Shown here: positions 9,028 to 16,927 of the stretch, piece after piece
Numbering within the stretch: the first letter of the stretch is position 1
How the letters are laid out: each line of letters starts with the position of its first letter
DNA from: JAEXOD01 sp963663265
Lineage (GTDB): Bacteria; Bacteroidota; Ignavibacteria; Ignavibacteriales; Melioribacteraceae
Reading direction: 5' to 3'
Assembly (NCBI GenBank): GCA_963663265.2
Contig: CAXXXM010000003.1
Span: 1 to 36,085 of the forward strand
Length of the DNA: 36,085 nt
Position numbers and translations under genes: made by a program
The notes under the pieces: model-generated
What the model was told of the DNA's origin: nothing
Database searches by the model: none
The model's input: only the letters and a program-made list of their open reading frames with translations

Positions 9028-9849
9028 ATGATTAAATACACAGAAAAATATAACGCATTATTAACTCAAATTTCTAAACTTGCTCCTTTTACACCGGATA
9101 TTGCTCTTATTCTTGGAAGCGGTTTAGGTGATTTCGCAGATTCACTTTCGCCGGTATTGTCTATACCTACTGATACCTTAGAAAAATATCCGGTTTCAAC
9201 TGTTCAAGGACATAAAGGATTTATCCATTTTGTCGAATGGAATGGTAAAAAATTATTGGTATTTCAAGGTCGTATTCATTTTTATGAAGGTTATTCAATT
9301 GAACAATGCTTAATACCTGTTTTAATTGCTTCTCAGCTTAAAAGTAAATATTTACTTTTAACAAATGCTGCCGGTGGTGTTAATCCTAATTTTGTACCGG
9401 GTGATTTAATGTTAATTAACGAATTTTTTACATTAAATCTCAACCTTGAACTCAGCCAATTTATTAATTTACCTTCAGTTGAACAAAAGAATTTATTGCT
9501 AAACTTACCATCAAAAAATGTTAATGAAATAATTAAAAAAGCAGCTATCGAATCAAAAATTTTAATTAAGGAAGGGTCTTATTGGTTTGGTAAAGGTCCT
9601 ACTTATGAAACTCCTGCAGAAATTAGAATGATTTCCAAATATGGCTTTGATGCTGTTGGTATGTCAACTGCTCATGAAGCAATTTTTGCTGCTATGAATA
9701 ATATTCAGGTAGGTGCAATTTCTTGTATTACAAACCATGCTGCCGGTATTAAACCTCAAAAACTTTCTCATCAGGAGGTTATTGATACTGCTGATATGGT
9801 TAAACCTAAATTTGAGGCTTTATTAAAAAAGATTATTGAGTTATTATAG
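9028..9849 (+). CDS. punA: Purine nucleoside phosphorylase (trimeric, PNP class)
   Basis: Cleaves guanosine, inosine and their deoxy forms with phosphate to free base plus ribose-1-phosphate. The 273 residues match the trimeric PNP/MTAP family: phosphate-loop LGSGLGDFAD (29-38), GHKGFIHF (61-68), RIHFYEGYS (82-90), TNAAGGVNP (112-120), GPTYETPAEIR (190-200, with the base-side glutamate E194), VGMSTAHE (210-217) and SCITNHAAGI with base-binding N236. Asn at 236 is the form that selects 6-oxopurines. It is the last gene of the salvage operon, one base after the transporter stop. A perfect hairpin just downstream may end the transcript. The bases released could be reused, or broken down by the amidohydrolase cluster at the left of the window; that link is only an inference. 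Confidence 0.94.
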   Translation: MIKYTEKYNALLTQISKLAPFTPDIALILGSGLGDFADSLSPVLSIPTDTLEKYPVSTVQGHKGFIHFVEWNGKKLLVFQGRIHFYEGYSIEQCLIPVLIASQLKSKYLLLTNAAGGVNPNFVPGDLMLINEFFTLNLNLELSQFINLPSVEQKNLLLNLPSKNVNEIIKKAAIESKILIKEGSYWFGKGPTYETPAEIRMISKYGFDAVGMSTAHEAIFAAMNNIQVGAISCITNHAAGIKPQKLSHQEVIDTADMVKPKFEALLKKIIELL

Positions 9850-9856
9850 ATTTTTC

Positions 9857-9882
9857 TTGAAGGGTATTAATTTACCCTTCAA
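9857..9882. terminator. Hairpin between convergent operon ends
   Basis: A perfect 10-base stem (TTGAAGGGTA / TACCCTTCAA) with a six-base loop lies just after punA and includes the stop codon of rsmE, which arrives from the other side. Neither strand has a clear T-run after the stem, so it may protect transcript ends or terminate weakly rather than act as a classical intrinsic terminator. Confidence 0.45.
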
Positions 9883-10591
9883 AAACTTTACTTAGCAATA
9901 CTGCTACTGCAATACTTGCTGTTTCACTTCTTAGTCTATTTGGGGTAAGTTTTAATTTTTTTGAATCTTTTAGTTTTTCATATTCTCTATCAGAAAAACC
10001 ACCTTCCGGACCAATAATTAAGTTATAGATATTTTTTTCATTTTTGTTACAGAAAAATTCATCAAAACTAACCGAATTTTCTTGATCAAGTAATAAATTG
10101 GTCTGCTTATCATCTATATTTTTCAAATGTTCAAGTGAGCCAATTTTTGGCATAAATGCTCTTAAAGATTGTTTCATTGCTGCCAAAGCTATTTTATTCC
10201 ATCTATCAATTTTAAATCCTTTTGAAAACGTTCTATCAGAATTATAAACAACAAAATTAGTTATTCCTAATTCAACACATTTTTCAAGAGCAAATTCAAA
10301 TCGGTCGCTATTCTTTAGATTCGGTAAATAAAGGGTAATATTGTCAAGTTTATTTTTGTATTGAAATACTTCTTCAATAACTAAGTCCGCATAGTCTTTT
10401 TGAATATTTGCAATATGAGTTTTATAAATTTTTCCGCAACCATCAGTAGTAAATAAAACTTCATCAATTGAGTTACGCATAACTTTAAAAGCATGTTGAA
10501 ACTCTTCACCCTTTATTGAAATCATAGAATCTTTTACAAATTCTGAAGATGTAAAATATAATTCTATATTAGAAAGAAAAACCTGTTCCAA
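9872..10591 (-). CDS. rsmE: 16S rRNA (uracil-1498-N3)-methyltransferase RsmE
   Basis: SPOUT-class methyltransferase that adds a methyl group to N3 of U1498 in 16S rRNA using S-adenosylmethionine. The N-terminal PUA-like part (IELYFTSSE to HAFKVMR) is followed by the SPOUT knot with GPEGGFSDRE and the C-terminal LTPNRLRSETASIAVAVLL, both hallmark segments. I chose the TTG at 10591 (239 residues): AAGGAG lies nine bases before it, and the family's usual N-terminus, ending in ELYF, begins a few residues later. In-frame ATGs at 10645 and 10627 add residues that are encoded inside the barrel gene and look unrelated. The start overlaps the end of the BamA-family gene by 23 bases, so translation is probably coupled. 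Confidence 0.9.
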   Translation of the reverse strand: MEQVFLSNIELYFTSSEFVKDSMISIKGEEFQHAFKVMRNSIDEVLFTTDGCGKIYKTHIANIQKDYADLVIEEVFQYKNKLDNITLYLPNLKNSDRFEFALEKCVELGITNFVVYNSDRTFSKGFKIDRWNKIALAAMKQSLRAFMPKIGSLEHLKNIDDKQTNLLLDQENSVSFDEFFCNKNEKNIYNLIIGPEGGFSDREYEKLKDSKKLKLTPNRLRSETASIAVAVLLSKVFEG

Positions 10592-11903
10592 GAATAAATT
10601 CTCCTTTTCTATATTCGTCAAATCCATATTCAAATCTAATTGCATTAAATGGTAATACTAATACTGTTAAACCAAATCCCCAACCGGAATCAAAATTGTT
10701 AATACTTATTGGAGCATCATTATCGTAAACAATGCCAGTATCCATAAAACCACTAAGATAAAATTCAACTCTTGCAGATGTTAATTTTTTTGGTAATAAT
10801 GGAAGATCCAAACTGATATTCCAATTCTTTATTATTGGTTGAACTAACTCAAGCGAAGAAAGGATGTAGTTATTTCCTTCTCTATGATTATTTTTATGCC
10901 CGCGAACATAATCGGCATGTCCTAAATATGATTTGTCATAATAAGGAACATTCCCTCCAAATGAATGGCGATAAACTCCACGCCATTTTAAAGTAAGTTT
11001 AGATATAATTTTTTGGTATTGTCTATAATCAGCCAAAAACACATTATAACTAATATTTTTATTACCAAAACCATAATGCCTGTATATTGCCGCTCCATAT
11101 ATTCCGGATTCAGCGTACTGCTTTAAATCTCGTGTATCGTATAAGTATCCCAAACCAGCCGAAAATACTCTATCCACAGATGTATTACTTGCAAGAATAT
11201 TAGTTGAATTTTCAAACGGCACATCAAGATATGTAAAACCAAAATAAGAATAGATTGTGTTAAAAGGGTTTATTCGTTTACCAAATGAAAAATCAAGCAT
11301 ACGGTATCTATAAGAGAATTCTTCGCCAACAATTCCTTCAGCAACTTCACTAACATTTTGAATTTTTTGATATGTAAGAGAAGAAGTCATACTAATATCC
11401 AAAGCTTCCCAAACAATAGGATTATAATATTCCAAATAGTATTGAGGATCATAACCAAATGAAAGTTTAGATTTTATCTCCTCATTTCTCCCTCTAAAGT
11501 TTTTATATGTAATATATAGACCATATGATGATTGAGATAAATCCTTATCTCTCAGTTTAACAAACGGAATTGGATAAATATACCAGCTTTCTTCTACATG
11601 AATGACTAACGTATTATGCTCGGGATTTTCTTGTTGTCTAAAATAGAGTAAAACTTTGTTAAAAATTCCTAAGCTAAAAACACGTTCTGAGTTAAAGTCA
11701 ACAATTTTTCCGGTTACAACATCACCGGGTTTTATAGTTAATTCTCGATAAATTATGTAGTCTTTTGTAGTATTATTTCCCTCAATAGTAATTGAGTCAA
11801 CTCTTAACGAACCATTAGAAGATAAGATAAGCGAGTCAATTTGTGCAAATAATCCGATTTGAAAGAAAAAAAACAGAAATATTATTAGAGTCTTTTGTTT
11901 CAT
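10569..11903 (-). CDS. BamA/TamA-family outer-membrane barrel with a POTRA domain
   Basis: Outer-membrane protein of the Omp85 superfamily, 444 residues. A signal peptide (about 1-20, ending LFAQ) is followed by one POTRA-like domain (about 33-105: DSITIEGNNTTKDYIIYREL, then GIFNKVLLYF and HVEESWYIYP). The rest is a barrel of alternating strands closing with FILGTGFSF; the terminal phenylalanine is the usual outer-membrane signature. One POTRA and about 330 barrel residues are fewer and shorter than BamA itself (five POTRA in E. coli), so this is an accessory Omp85 or patatin-type translocator relative, not the essential BamA. A Shine-Dalgarno AAGGA precedes the ATG. It lies in a minus-strand operon between a CoA-binding protein and rsmE; its cargo is unknown. 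Confidence 0.82.
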   Translation of the reverse strand: MKQKTLIIFLFFFFQIGLFAQIDSLILSSNGSLRVDSITIEGNNTTKDYIIYRELTIKPGDVVTGKIVDFNSERVFSLGIFNKVLLYFRQQENPEHNTLVIHVEESWYIYPIPFVKLRDKDLSQSSYGLYITYKNFRGRNEEIKSKLSFGYDPQYYLEYYNPIVWEALDISMTSSLTYQKIQNVSEVAEGIVGEEFSYRYRMLDFSFGKRINPFNTIYSYFGFTYLDVPFENSTNILASNTSVDRVFSAGLGYLYDTRDLKQYAESGIYGAAIYRHYGFGNKNISYNVFLADYRQYQKIISKLTLKWRGVYRHSFGGNVPYYDKSYLGHADYVRGHKNNHREGNNYILSSLELVQPIIKNWNISLDLPLLPKKLTSARVEFYLSGFMDTGIVYDNDAPISINNFDSGWGFGLTVLVLPFNAIRFEYGFDEYRKGEFILGTGFSF

Positions 11904-11924
11904 TTAATCCTTAAGTTAGTGAGT

Positions 11925-12341
11925 TTAATTTATTCTGCACAAGCTATAATAAACAGCAATACACTTATCTTGATAAACCTTTATTCCCGAGTCCGAAACA
12001 GGTTTTACAGCAATATCGTTAATAATTCCTTGTTGCAGCCATAGGACTTTAGGGTTAACAGCTAAAACATCAGGTATAATTGCGGGTATATCTTCCGAAT
12101 GCCTAAATATATCAACAATGTCAATACTTTCTTCAATATCTAACAAGCTTGAATATACTTCGGTTCCGTCAATATTTTTTCTCCCTATATTAGGATTTAC
12201 ACCAAAAACTTTATACCCTTTATGTATTAAGTAAGCGGCAATTTGACGACTTGTTTTATTTGGATTGTTAGAAAAGCCAAGAACCGCTATTGTTTTAGCG
12301 GTTCTTAATACTTCTTCTATTTCAATTAACTCATTGTCCAT
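11925..12341 (-). CDS. CoA-binding domain protein (YccU-like)
   Basis: Small cytosolic protein of 138 residues made of a single Rossmann-like CoA-binding domain, as in the N-terminus of succinyl-CoA ligase alpha subunits. Visible family segments are TIAVLGFSNNPNKTSRQIA (about 17-35), GYKVFGVNP, a central VDIFRHSED and VLWLQQGI. There is no ligase part, so it should bind CoA or a nucleotide rather than catalyse acyl-CoA synthesis. Members are common as single genes and their role is not established. It starts three bases after gcvP and is followed by the barrel gene after 21 bases, so it is in the same transcript; nothing in the sequence explains that pairing. Confidence 0.88.
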   Translation of the reverse strand: MDNELIEIEEVLRTAKTIAVLGFSNNPNKTSRQIAAYLIHKGYKVFGVNPNIGRKNIDGTEVYSSLLDIEESIDIVDIFRHSEDIPAIIPDVLAVNPKVLWLQQGIINDIAVKPVSDSGIKVYQDKCIAVYYSLCRIN

Positions 12342-12344
12342 AAA

Positions 12345-15212
12345 TTATTTGTAACTTTCAATTGGTGGGCAAGTACAAACTAAATTTCTATCCCCAAAGG
12401 CATTATTAATTTTTCCAACTGTGGGCCAGAATTTATTTTCTTTAACATATCCAATTGGAAATACAGCTTTTTCACGAGAATATGAATGGCTCCAATCTTC
12501 GGATGAAGCTTCAATAATTGTATGTGGAGCATTTTTAATTACGTTATCGTCTTTTGAATACTGACCATTAATAACTTCATCAATTTCTTTTCTAATTTGA
12601 ATCATCGCATCACAAAATCTATCCAATTCAGCTTTCGATTCACTTTCAGTAGGCTCAACCATCAAAGTACCATGTACTGGGAAAGAAACTGTTGGAGCAT
12701 GGAACGAATAATCCATCAAACGTTTTGCAATATCTTCAACTTCTATATTTGCAGAAGCTTTAAACTCATGCATATCAAAAATTAATTCATGTGCTACAAA
12801 ACCTTTACTACCTGTATATAATACTTTGTAATATGGTGCTAACCTTGCACGAATATAATTAGCATTCAAAATAGCAAAAACTGTTGCTTGTTGTAATCCT
12901 TTATCCCCCATCATCTTAACATATGCATGTGAAATAGGTAATATAGAGGCACTTCCAAATGGAGCGGATGAAACTGCACTAATTCCACTTTCAGCAGTAT
13001 TAACTAAAACATGTTTTGGTAAAAATGGAGTTAAATGTTTAGCAACAACAATTGGTCCCATTCCCGGTCCACCACCACCATGAGGGATACTAAAAGTTTT
13101 GTGTAAGTTTAAGTGACAAACATCTGCACCAATAAAACCTGGACTGGTTAATCCAACTTGAGCATTCATATTTGCACCATCCATATAAACTAAACCACCA
13201 TTTGTATGAATTATTTCACAAATTTCTTTTATGTTTTCTTCAAATACTCCATGTGTTGAAGGATATGTAACCATTAATGCCGCTAAGTTTTCTTTATTTT
13301 GTTCTGCTTTTTCTTTTAAATCGTTAATATCAATATTACCATTTTCATCACATTTAACTACAACAACTTTTCCACCAGCCATAACCGCACTTGCAGGATT
13401 TGTTCCATGTGCAGAAGCCGGAATTAAAAATATAGTTCTATTCCCTTCTCCATTATTGCAATGATATGACCTAATTACCATTAAACCTGTATATTCACCT
13501 TGTGCACCTGAATTTGGTTGAAGTGAAACAGCATCAAAACTGGTTAATCTACATAAAACTGTGTTTAATTCATTAAATAATTGTTGATAACCTTCTGCTT
13601 GTTCAATTGGTACAAAAGGATGAATATTAGCAAACTCTGCAAATGTAATTGGAAGCATTTCAGTTGCAGCATTTAATTTCATTGTGCATGAACCGAGTGG
13701 AATCATTGAAGTGGTTAATGACAAATCTCTTCTTTCAAGGTTTTTAATATATCTCATTAACTCTGTTTCTGAACGATACATTTTAAATAACGGATGAGTT
13801 AAATATGAGCTTTTTCTTGTTAATTCTTCTGGAATTGAAGAATAGTTAATGTTAATTGTAGATTTTTCAAGTGTACTATTTTTTACAGTTTCAAAAACAC
13901 TTAAAATATCGTTAACATCACTTTCAAGAACTGTTTCATCCATAGATATTAAGATTGTATCGTCTTGATACCAGAAATTAATTTCTCTTTTTAGTGCTTC
14001 AGTTCTAATTTTTTCGATTAGTTCAAGGTTTTCTAATTTAACACATAAGGTATCAAAAAAGAATTTGTTGGTTTGATTAAAACCCAATTCAGTTAAACCG
14101 GAATTTAAATATTTAGCTAAATTATTAATTCTTTCGCCAATTTTCTTTAACCCTTCAGCACCATGATAGATGGCATAAAAACCAGCCATAATAGCTAATA
14201 ATGCTTGTGCTGTACAAATATTACTTGTTGCCTTTTCACGTTTAATATGTTGTTCTCTTGTTTGTAAAGCCATTCTTAATGCTCTGTTGTTTTTATTATC
14301 AACAGAAACACCAATAATTCTACCTGGCATTGCACGCTTAAATTCTTCTTTAACTGCAAAATAAGCTGCATGAGGACCACCATATCCCACCGGAATACCA
14401 AAACGTTGTGTTGAACCTAACACAACATCAGCCCCTAATTCACCCGGAGGGGTTAACAAACAAAGACTTAACAAATCAGCAGCAACTGAACAAAAGATTC
14501 CTTTTTCAGCAGATAATTTAAACAAATTTGAATAATCAGAAACATCGCCTTTGAAATTAGGATATTGTACCAATATGGCATAAATGTCATCTTTTGGTTC
14601 AAACGATTTTAAGTCTCCAACAACCAAATTAATTCCTAATGGAACTGCTCTTGTTTTAAGTACATCAATTGTATGAGGAAAAACATCGTTTGATACCCAA
14701 AAAGTATGGGCTTCTTTTTTGGCAGCCTTTCGAGAAGAATGTAACATTATCATAGCTTCAGCAGCAGCAGTCCCTTCATCTAATAACGATGCGTTTGCAA
14801 TCGGTAATGCGGTTAAGTCCGAAACCATTGTTTGGAAATTCAACAATGCTTCAAGTCTTCCTTGTGAAATTTCTGCTTGGTATGGTGTATACTGAGTATA
14901 CCAACCGGGGTTTTCAAGCACATTTCTTCTTATTGCCGAAGGTACTATTGTAGAATAATACCCCATTCCTATATAAGAACGAAATAGTTTATTCTTTTTT
15001 GCAACATTTGTAATATAATTTAAATACTCAAACTCACTCATCCCCTCTGAATTATCGATTTGTTTATCATTCCTAATTTGAGCAGGAATAGTTTTTTCAA
15101 CTAACTCATCTAAATTTTTTAAACCTAAAATACTAAGCATTGCTTCTACATCATCATTAATCGAGCCAATATGACGATTTACAAACTTATCTGTAATTTC
15201 AAGCTCTTTCAT
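12345..15212 (-). CDS. gcvP: Glycine dehydrogenase (decarboxylating), P-protein of the glycine cleavage system
   Basis: PLP enzyme that decarboxylates glycine and passes the aminomethyl group to the lipoyl arm of the H-protein. The 955-residue single chain is the fused form (two fold-type I halves), not the two-subunit form of many clostridia. The N-terminus shows FVNRHIGSINDDVEAML. The C-terminal half carries the PLP lysine K705 in NLHKTFSIPHGGGGPG, after SAHGTNPASA and GVYEENI-like GVFEENIKEI. The last residues, with WSHSYSREKAVFP and NLVCTCPP, are complete, so the gene is full length. No gcvT or gcvH is in the window, and the 63-base gap upstream is too short for a glycine riboswitch. It follows purE in one direction; glycine and one-carbon supply is a sensible companion to purine synthesis. 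Confidence 0.96.
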   Translation of the reverse strand: MKELEITDKFVNRHIGSINDDVEAMLSILGLKNLDELVEKTIPAQIRNDKQIDNSEGMSEFEYLNYITNVAKKNKLFRSYIGMGYYSTIVPSAIRRNVLENPGWYTQYTPYQAEISQGRLEALLNFQTMVSDLTALPIANASLLDEGTAAAEAMIMLHSSRKAAKKEAHTFWVSNDVFPHTIDVLKTRAVPLGINLVVGDLKSFEPKDDIYAILVQYPNFKGDVSDYSNLFKLSAEKGIFCSVAADLLSLCLLTPPGELGADVVLGSTQRFGIPVGYGGPHAAYFAVKEEFKRAMPGRIIGVSVDNKNNRALRMALQTREQHIKREKATSNICTAQALLAIMAGFYAIYHGAEGLKKIGERINNLAKYLNSGLTELGFNQTNKFFFDTLCVKLENLELIEKIRTEALKREINFWYQDDTILISMDETVLESDVNDILSVFETVKNSTLEKSTININYSSIPEELTRKSSYLTHPLFKMYRSETELMRYIKNLERRDLSLTTSMIPLGSCTMKLNAATEMLPITFAEFANIHPFVPIEQAEGYQQLFNELNTVLCRLTSFDAVSLQPNSGAQGEYTGLMVIRSYHCNNGEGNRTIFLIPASAHGTNPASAVMAGGKVVVVKCDENGNIDINDLKEKAEQNKENLAALMVTYPSTHGVFEENIKEICEIIHTNGGLVYMDGANMNAQVGLTSPGFIGADVCHLNLHKTFSIPHGGGGPGMGPIVVAKHLTPFLPKHVLVNTAESGISAVSSAPFGSASILPISHAYVKMMGDKGLQQATVFAILNANYIRARLAPYYKVLYTGSKGFVAHELIFDMHEFKASANIEVEDIAKRLMDYSFHAPTVSFPVHGTLMVEPTESESKAELDRFCDAMIQIRKEIDEVINGQYSKDDNVIKNAPHTIIEASSEDWSHSYSREKAVFPIGYVKENKFWPTVGKINNAFGDRNLVCTCPPIESYK

Positions 15213-15275
15213 ATACCATCTCTTTATGTTATAAAATTGATAAACAATTTAAATAGTTTATCTTTATTTTCTTAA

Positions 15276-15764
15276 TTAATATTTTAAACTTACATTTTTA
15301 TTTAAGCTTTCATCAGCTATACTTTTTTTATAATCGACAATTTTATTCATCAGTTTTTTGTTGTTAAGTGCAAGTATTTTAACTGCCAACAAACCAGCAT
15401 TTTTCGATTGTCCAATACCAACCGTTGCAACCGGAACTCCACCTGGCATTTGAACAATTGATAATAATGAGTCCAATCCATTAAGAGTTTTACTTTGAAC
15501 CGGAACGCCAATAACCGGAATGGGAGTAAAAGCAGCTGTCATTCCCGGTAAATGAGCGGCACCACCGGCACCTGCAATAATAATTTTTATGCCTCGTTCA
15601 GGAGCTGTCTTTGCATATTCTGCCATATAATCTGGAGTTCGATGAGCAGACACAATTTTTACTTCAAATTCAACACCAAACTCTTTACAAATATCAATAG
15701 CCCCTTGCATTGTAGGTAGATCGCTATCGCTACCCATTATTATTCCAACTACAGGTTTACTCAT
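15276..15764 (-). CDS. purE: N5-carboxyaminoimidazole ribonucleotide mutase (PurE class I)
   Basis: Moves the carboxyl of N5-CAIR to C4, giving CAIR in purine synthesis. At 162 residues it is the class I size, with GSDSDLPTM (11-19), the catalytic-loop SAHRTPDYM (39-47), GAGGAAHLPGM and the C-terminal IGQSKNAGLLAVKIL. Class I enzymes need PurK, and purK lies upstream on the same strand, but 1.16 kb away rather than adjacent, with a repeat-rich DUF559 segment between them. A ribosome site AGGA stands eight to nine bases before the ATG, so it can be translated independently of purK. It is followed after 63 bases by gcvP. Confidence 0.96.
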   Translation of the reverse strand: MSKPVVGIIMGSDSDLPTMQGAIDICKEFGVEFEVKIVSAHRTPDYMAEYAKTAPERGIKIIIAGAGGAAHLPGMTAAFTPIPVIGVPVQSKTLNGLDSLLSIVQMPGGVPVATVGIGQSKNAGLLAVKILALNNKKLMNKIVDYKKSIADESLNKNVSLKY

Positions 15765-16117
15765 TTTGGTTTTCCTATTAAAATTGTTAAATAGTTATTA
15801 AAATTATATAGTAAAAGAAATAATTAAAATTGCCTATTTCTCGTTTATCAATTACTCACCTCGACTAACAAAACTAACTAAGAAAGTCAACCCTTTTTTG
15901 GGGAACTCACCCCTTAGTCCCCTCTCTTAAAAAAGAGAGGGGATATTTTCCATCTAATAAAAGTTCTCTTTCAATCTTTTGGATTTAATATAAATTATAA
16001 CACTTTGTACTTTAATTAGAACCACTCTGTATATTCGCCTTCTCATTTTAAGAGAAGGCAATCTACTCAGCTGTATCTGCTTAGTTGAAGGATAAGTTCA
16101 TCAATCAATATAAGATT
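15765..16117. repeat. Intergenic repeat segment, purE side of the DUF559 gene
   Basis: This 353-base spacer has no credible gene. Bases 15901-15942 hold a repeat copy with the lead GGAACTCACCCCTTAGTC followed by a perfect hairpin (CCCCTCTCTT 15919-15928, AAAA loop, complement to 15942). A second hairpin lies at 16037-16059 (GCCTTCTC / GAGAAGGC), followed by GGCAATCTACTCA, which recurs at 16796-16808. A short GATAAGTTCATCAA near 16090 looks like a decayed copy of the GATGAGTTCAT tails seen on the other side of the DUF559 gene. The segment separates purE from its upstream neighbours. Confidence 0.7.
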
Positions 16118-16516
16118 TCAATTTGCCTTTTCATTATTTGCAAATTCACTAATTACTAGTAATACTTTATTAATATCGTGTATGATATCATCATTATTAA
16201 ACCTAATCACTGTATAACCTAAACTGTTTAATATATGAGTTCTTTCTTTATCTTCTTCAATTTTTTGTTTATGAATACCACCATCTAACTCAATTACTAA
16301 ATTTAGTTCTTTACTAAAGAAATCAGCAACAAAAAATGAATCTTTAGTCAAACCATTAAAGTAAATTGGAAATTGTCTATAAAATTTCAAGTTATTCAAT
16401 TTCCTATTTCTTAAGTATTTCCATAACTTCACTTCTGCAGGAGTAGAATTGTGCCTCAATTCTCTACATGTTTCCTTTACAACTGTTATTAATTTAGCAT
16501 TCTTAAAAACACTCAT
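16118..16516 (-). CDS. DUF559 endonuclease-like protein
   Basis: Protein of 132 residues in the DUF559 family, related to very-short-patch-repair and PD-(D/E)xK nucleases. The family line is visible: TPAEVKLWKYLRNRKL (25-40), the FYRQFPI segment (45-51), the acidic D65 in VADFF, then VIELDGGIHKQ (74-84, E76 and D78), and a terminal LGYTVIRFNNDDI. These acidic positions are those expected for the nuclease core, so it may be active, but no substrate is known for the family. It sits between purK and purE, on their strand, embedded in inverted repeat copies that flank it on both sides. In many genomes DUF559 genes occur in similar repeat surroundings (from general knowledge, not checked here), which suggests a mobile cassette. 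Confidence 0.85.
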   Translation of the reverse strand: MSVFKNAKLITVVKETCRELRHNSTPAEVKLWKYLRNRKLNNLKFYRQFPIYFNGLTKDSFFVADFFSKELNLVIELDGGIHKQKIEEDKERTHILNSLGYTVIRFNNDDIIHDINKVLLVISEFANNEKAN

Positions 16517-16927
16517 TTGTCCCTACTTGTTTGGAAACTCACCCCTTAATCCCCTCTCTTAAAAAAGAGAGGGGAAAATCATTGCCAATTGGCAATATTC
16601 TTCCCTATTTATCCTTCAAATATTACATGCATTAAATATAAATTGATGGACAAAATCTATATTCTCCCCTTCTCTTTTTAAGAGAAGGGGCTGGGGGATG
16701 AGTTCATAATTTCAATTAACAACAATCTTTTTTATTTAAATAGTTTGAATCTATATTTTTTACGAAATTATATGATTTTTAATTCAATTTATTACGGCAA
16801 TCTACTCAATTTTTTCTATTGGGAATTCACCCCTTTTATCCCCCTTCTATTTTCAAGAGAAGGCGGGTGTGCTCAACGAAGTTTGTTGAGTCGAGAGATG
16901 AGTTCATAATTTCAAAAAACTAACTGT
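16517..16927. repeat. Intergenic repeat segment, purK side of the DUF559 gene
   Basis: This 411-base spacer has no gene but holds three repeat copies. Copy at 16533-16574: GGAAACTCACCCCTTAATC plus a hairpin CCCCTCTCTT / AAGAGAGGGG, nearly identical to 15901-15942. Copy at 16666-16705, inverted: hairpin CCCCTTCTCTT / AAGAGAAGGGG, then CTGGGGGATGAGTTC. Copy at 16821-16865, degenerate, lead GGGAATTCACCCCTTTTATC. The string GATGAGTTCATAATTTCAA occurs exactly at 16697-16715 and 16897-16915. A C-rich hairpin reads the same on both strands, so these elements could also act as transcript-end structures. Confidence 0.78.

Noticed and set aside
10569..11903. Calling the barrel protein BamA itself
   Set aside because: It has a single POTRA domain and 444 residues, whereas BamA has several POTRA domains and about 800 residues.
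15212..15275. Glycine riboswitch before gcvP
   Set aside because: Only 63 A/T-rich bases separate purE from gcvP, too short for either glycine aptamer, and no conserved core is visible.
15901..16705. CRISPR array, because of repeated elements
   Set aside because: The copies are irregularly spaced, in both orientations, and diverged; there are no uniform spacers and no cas genes.
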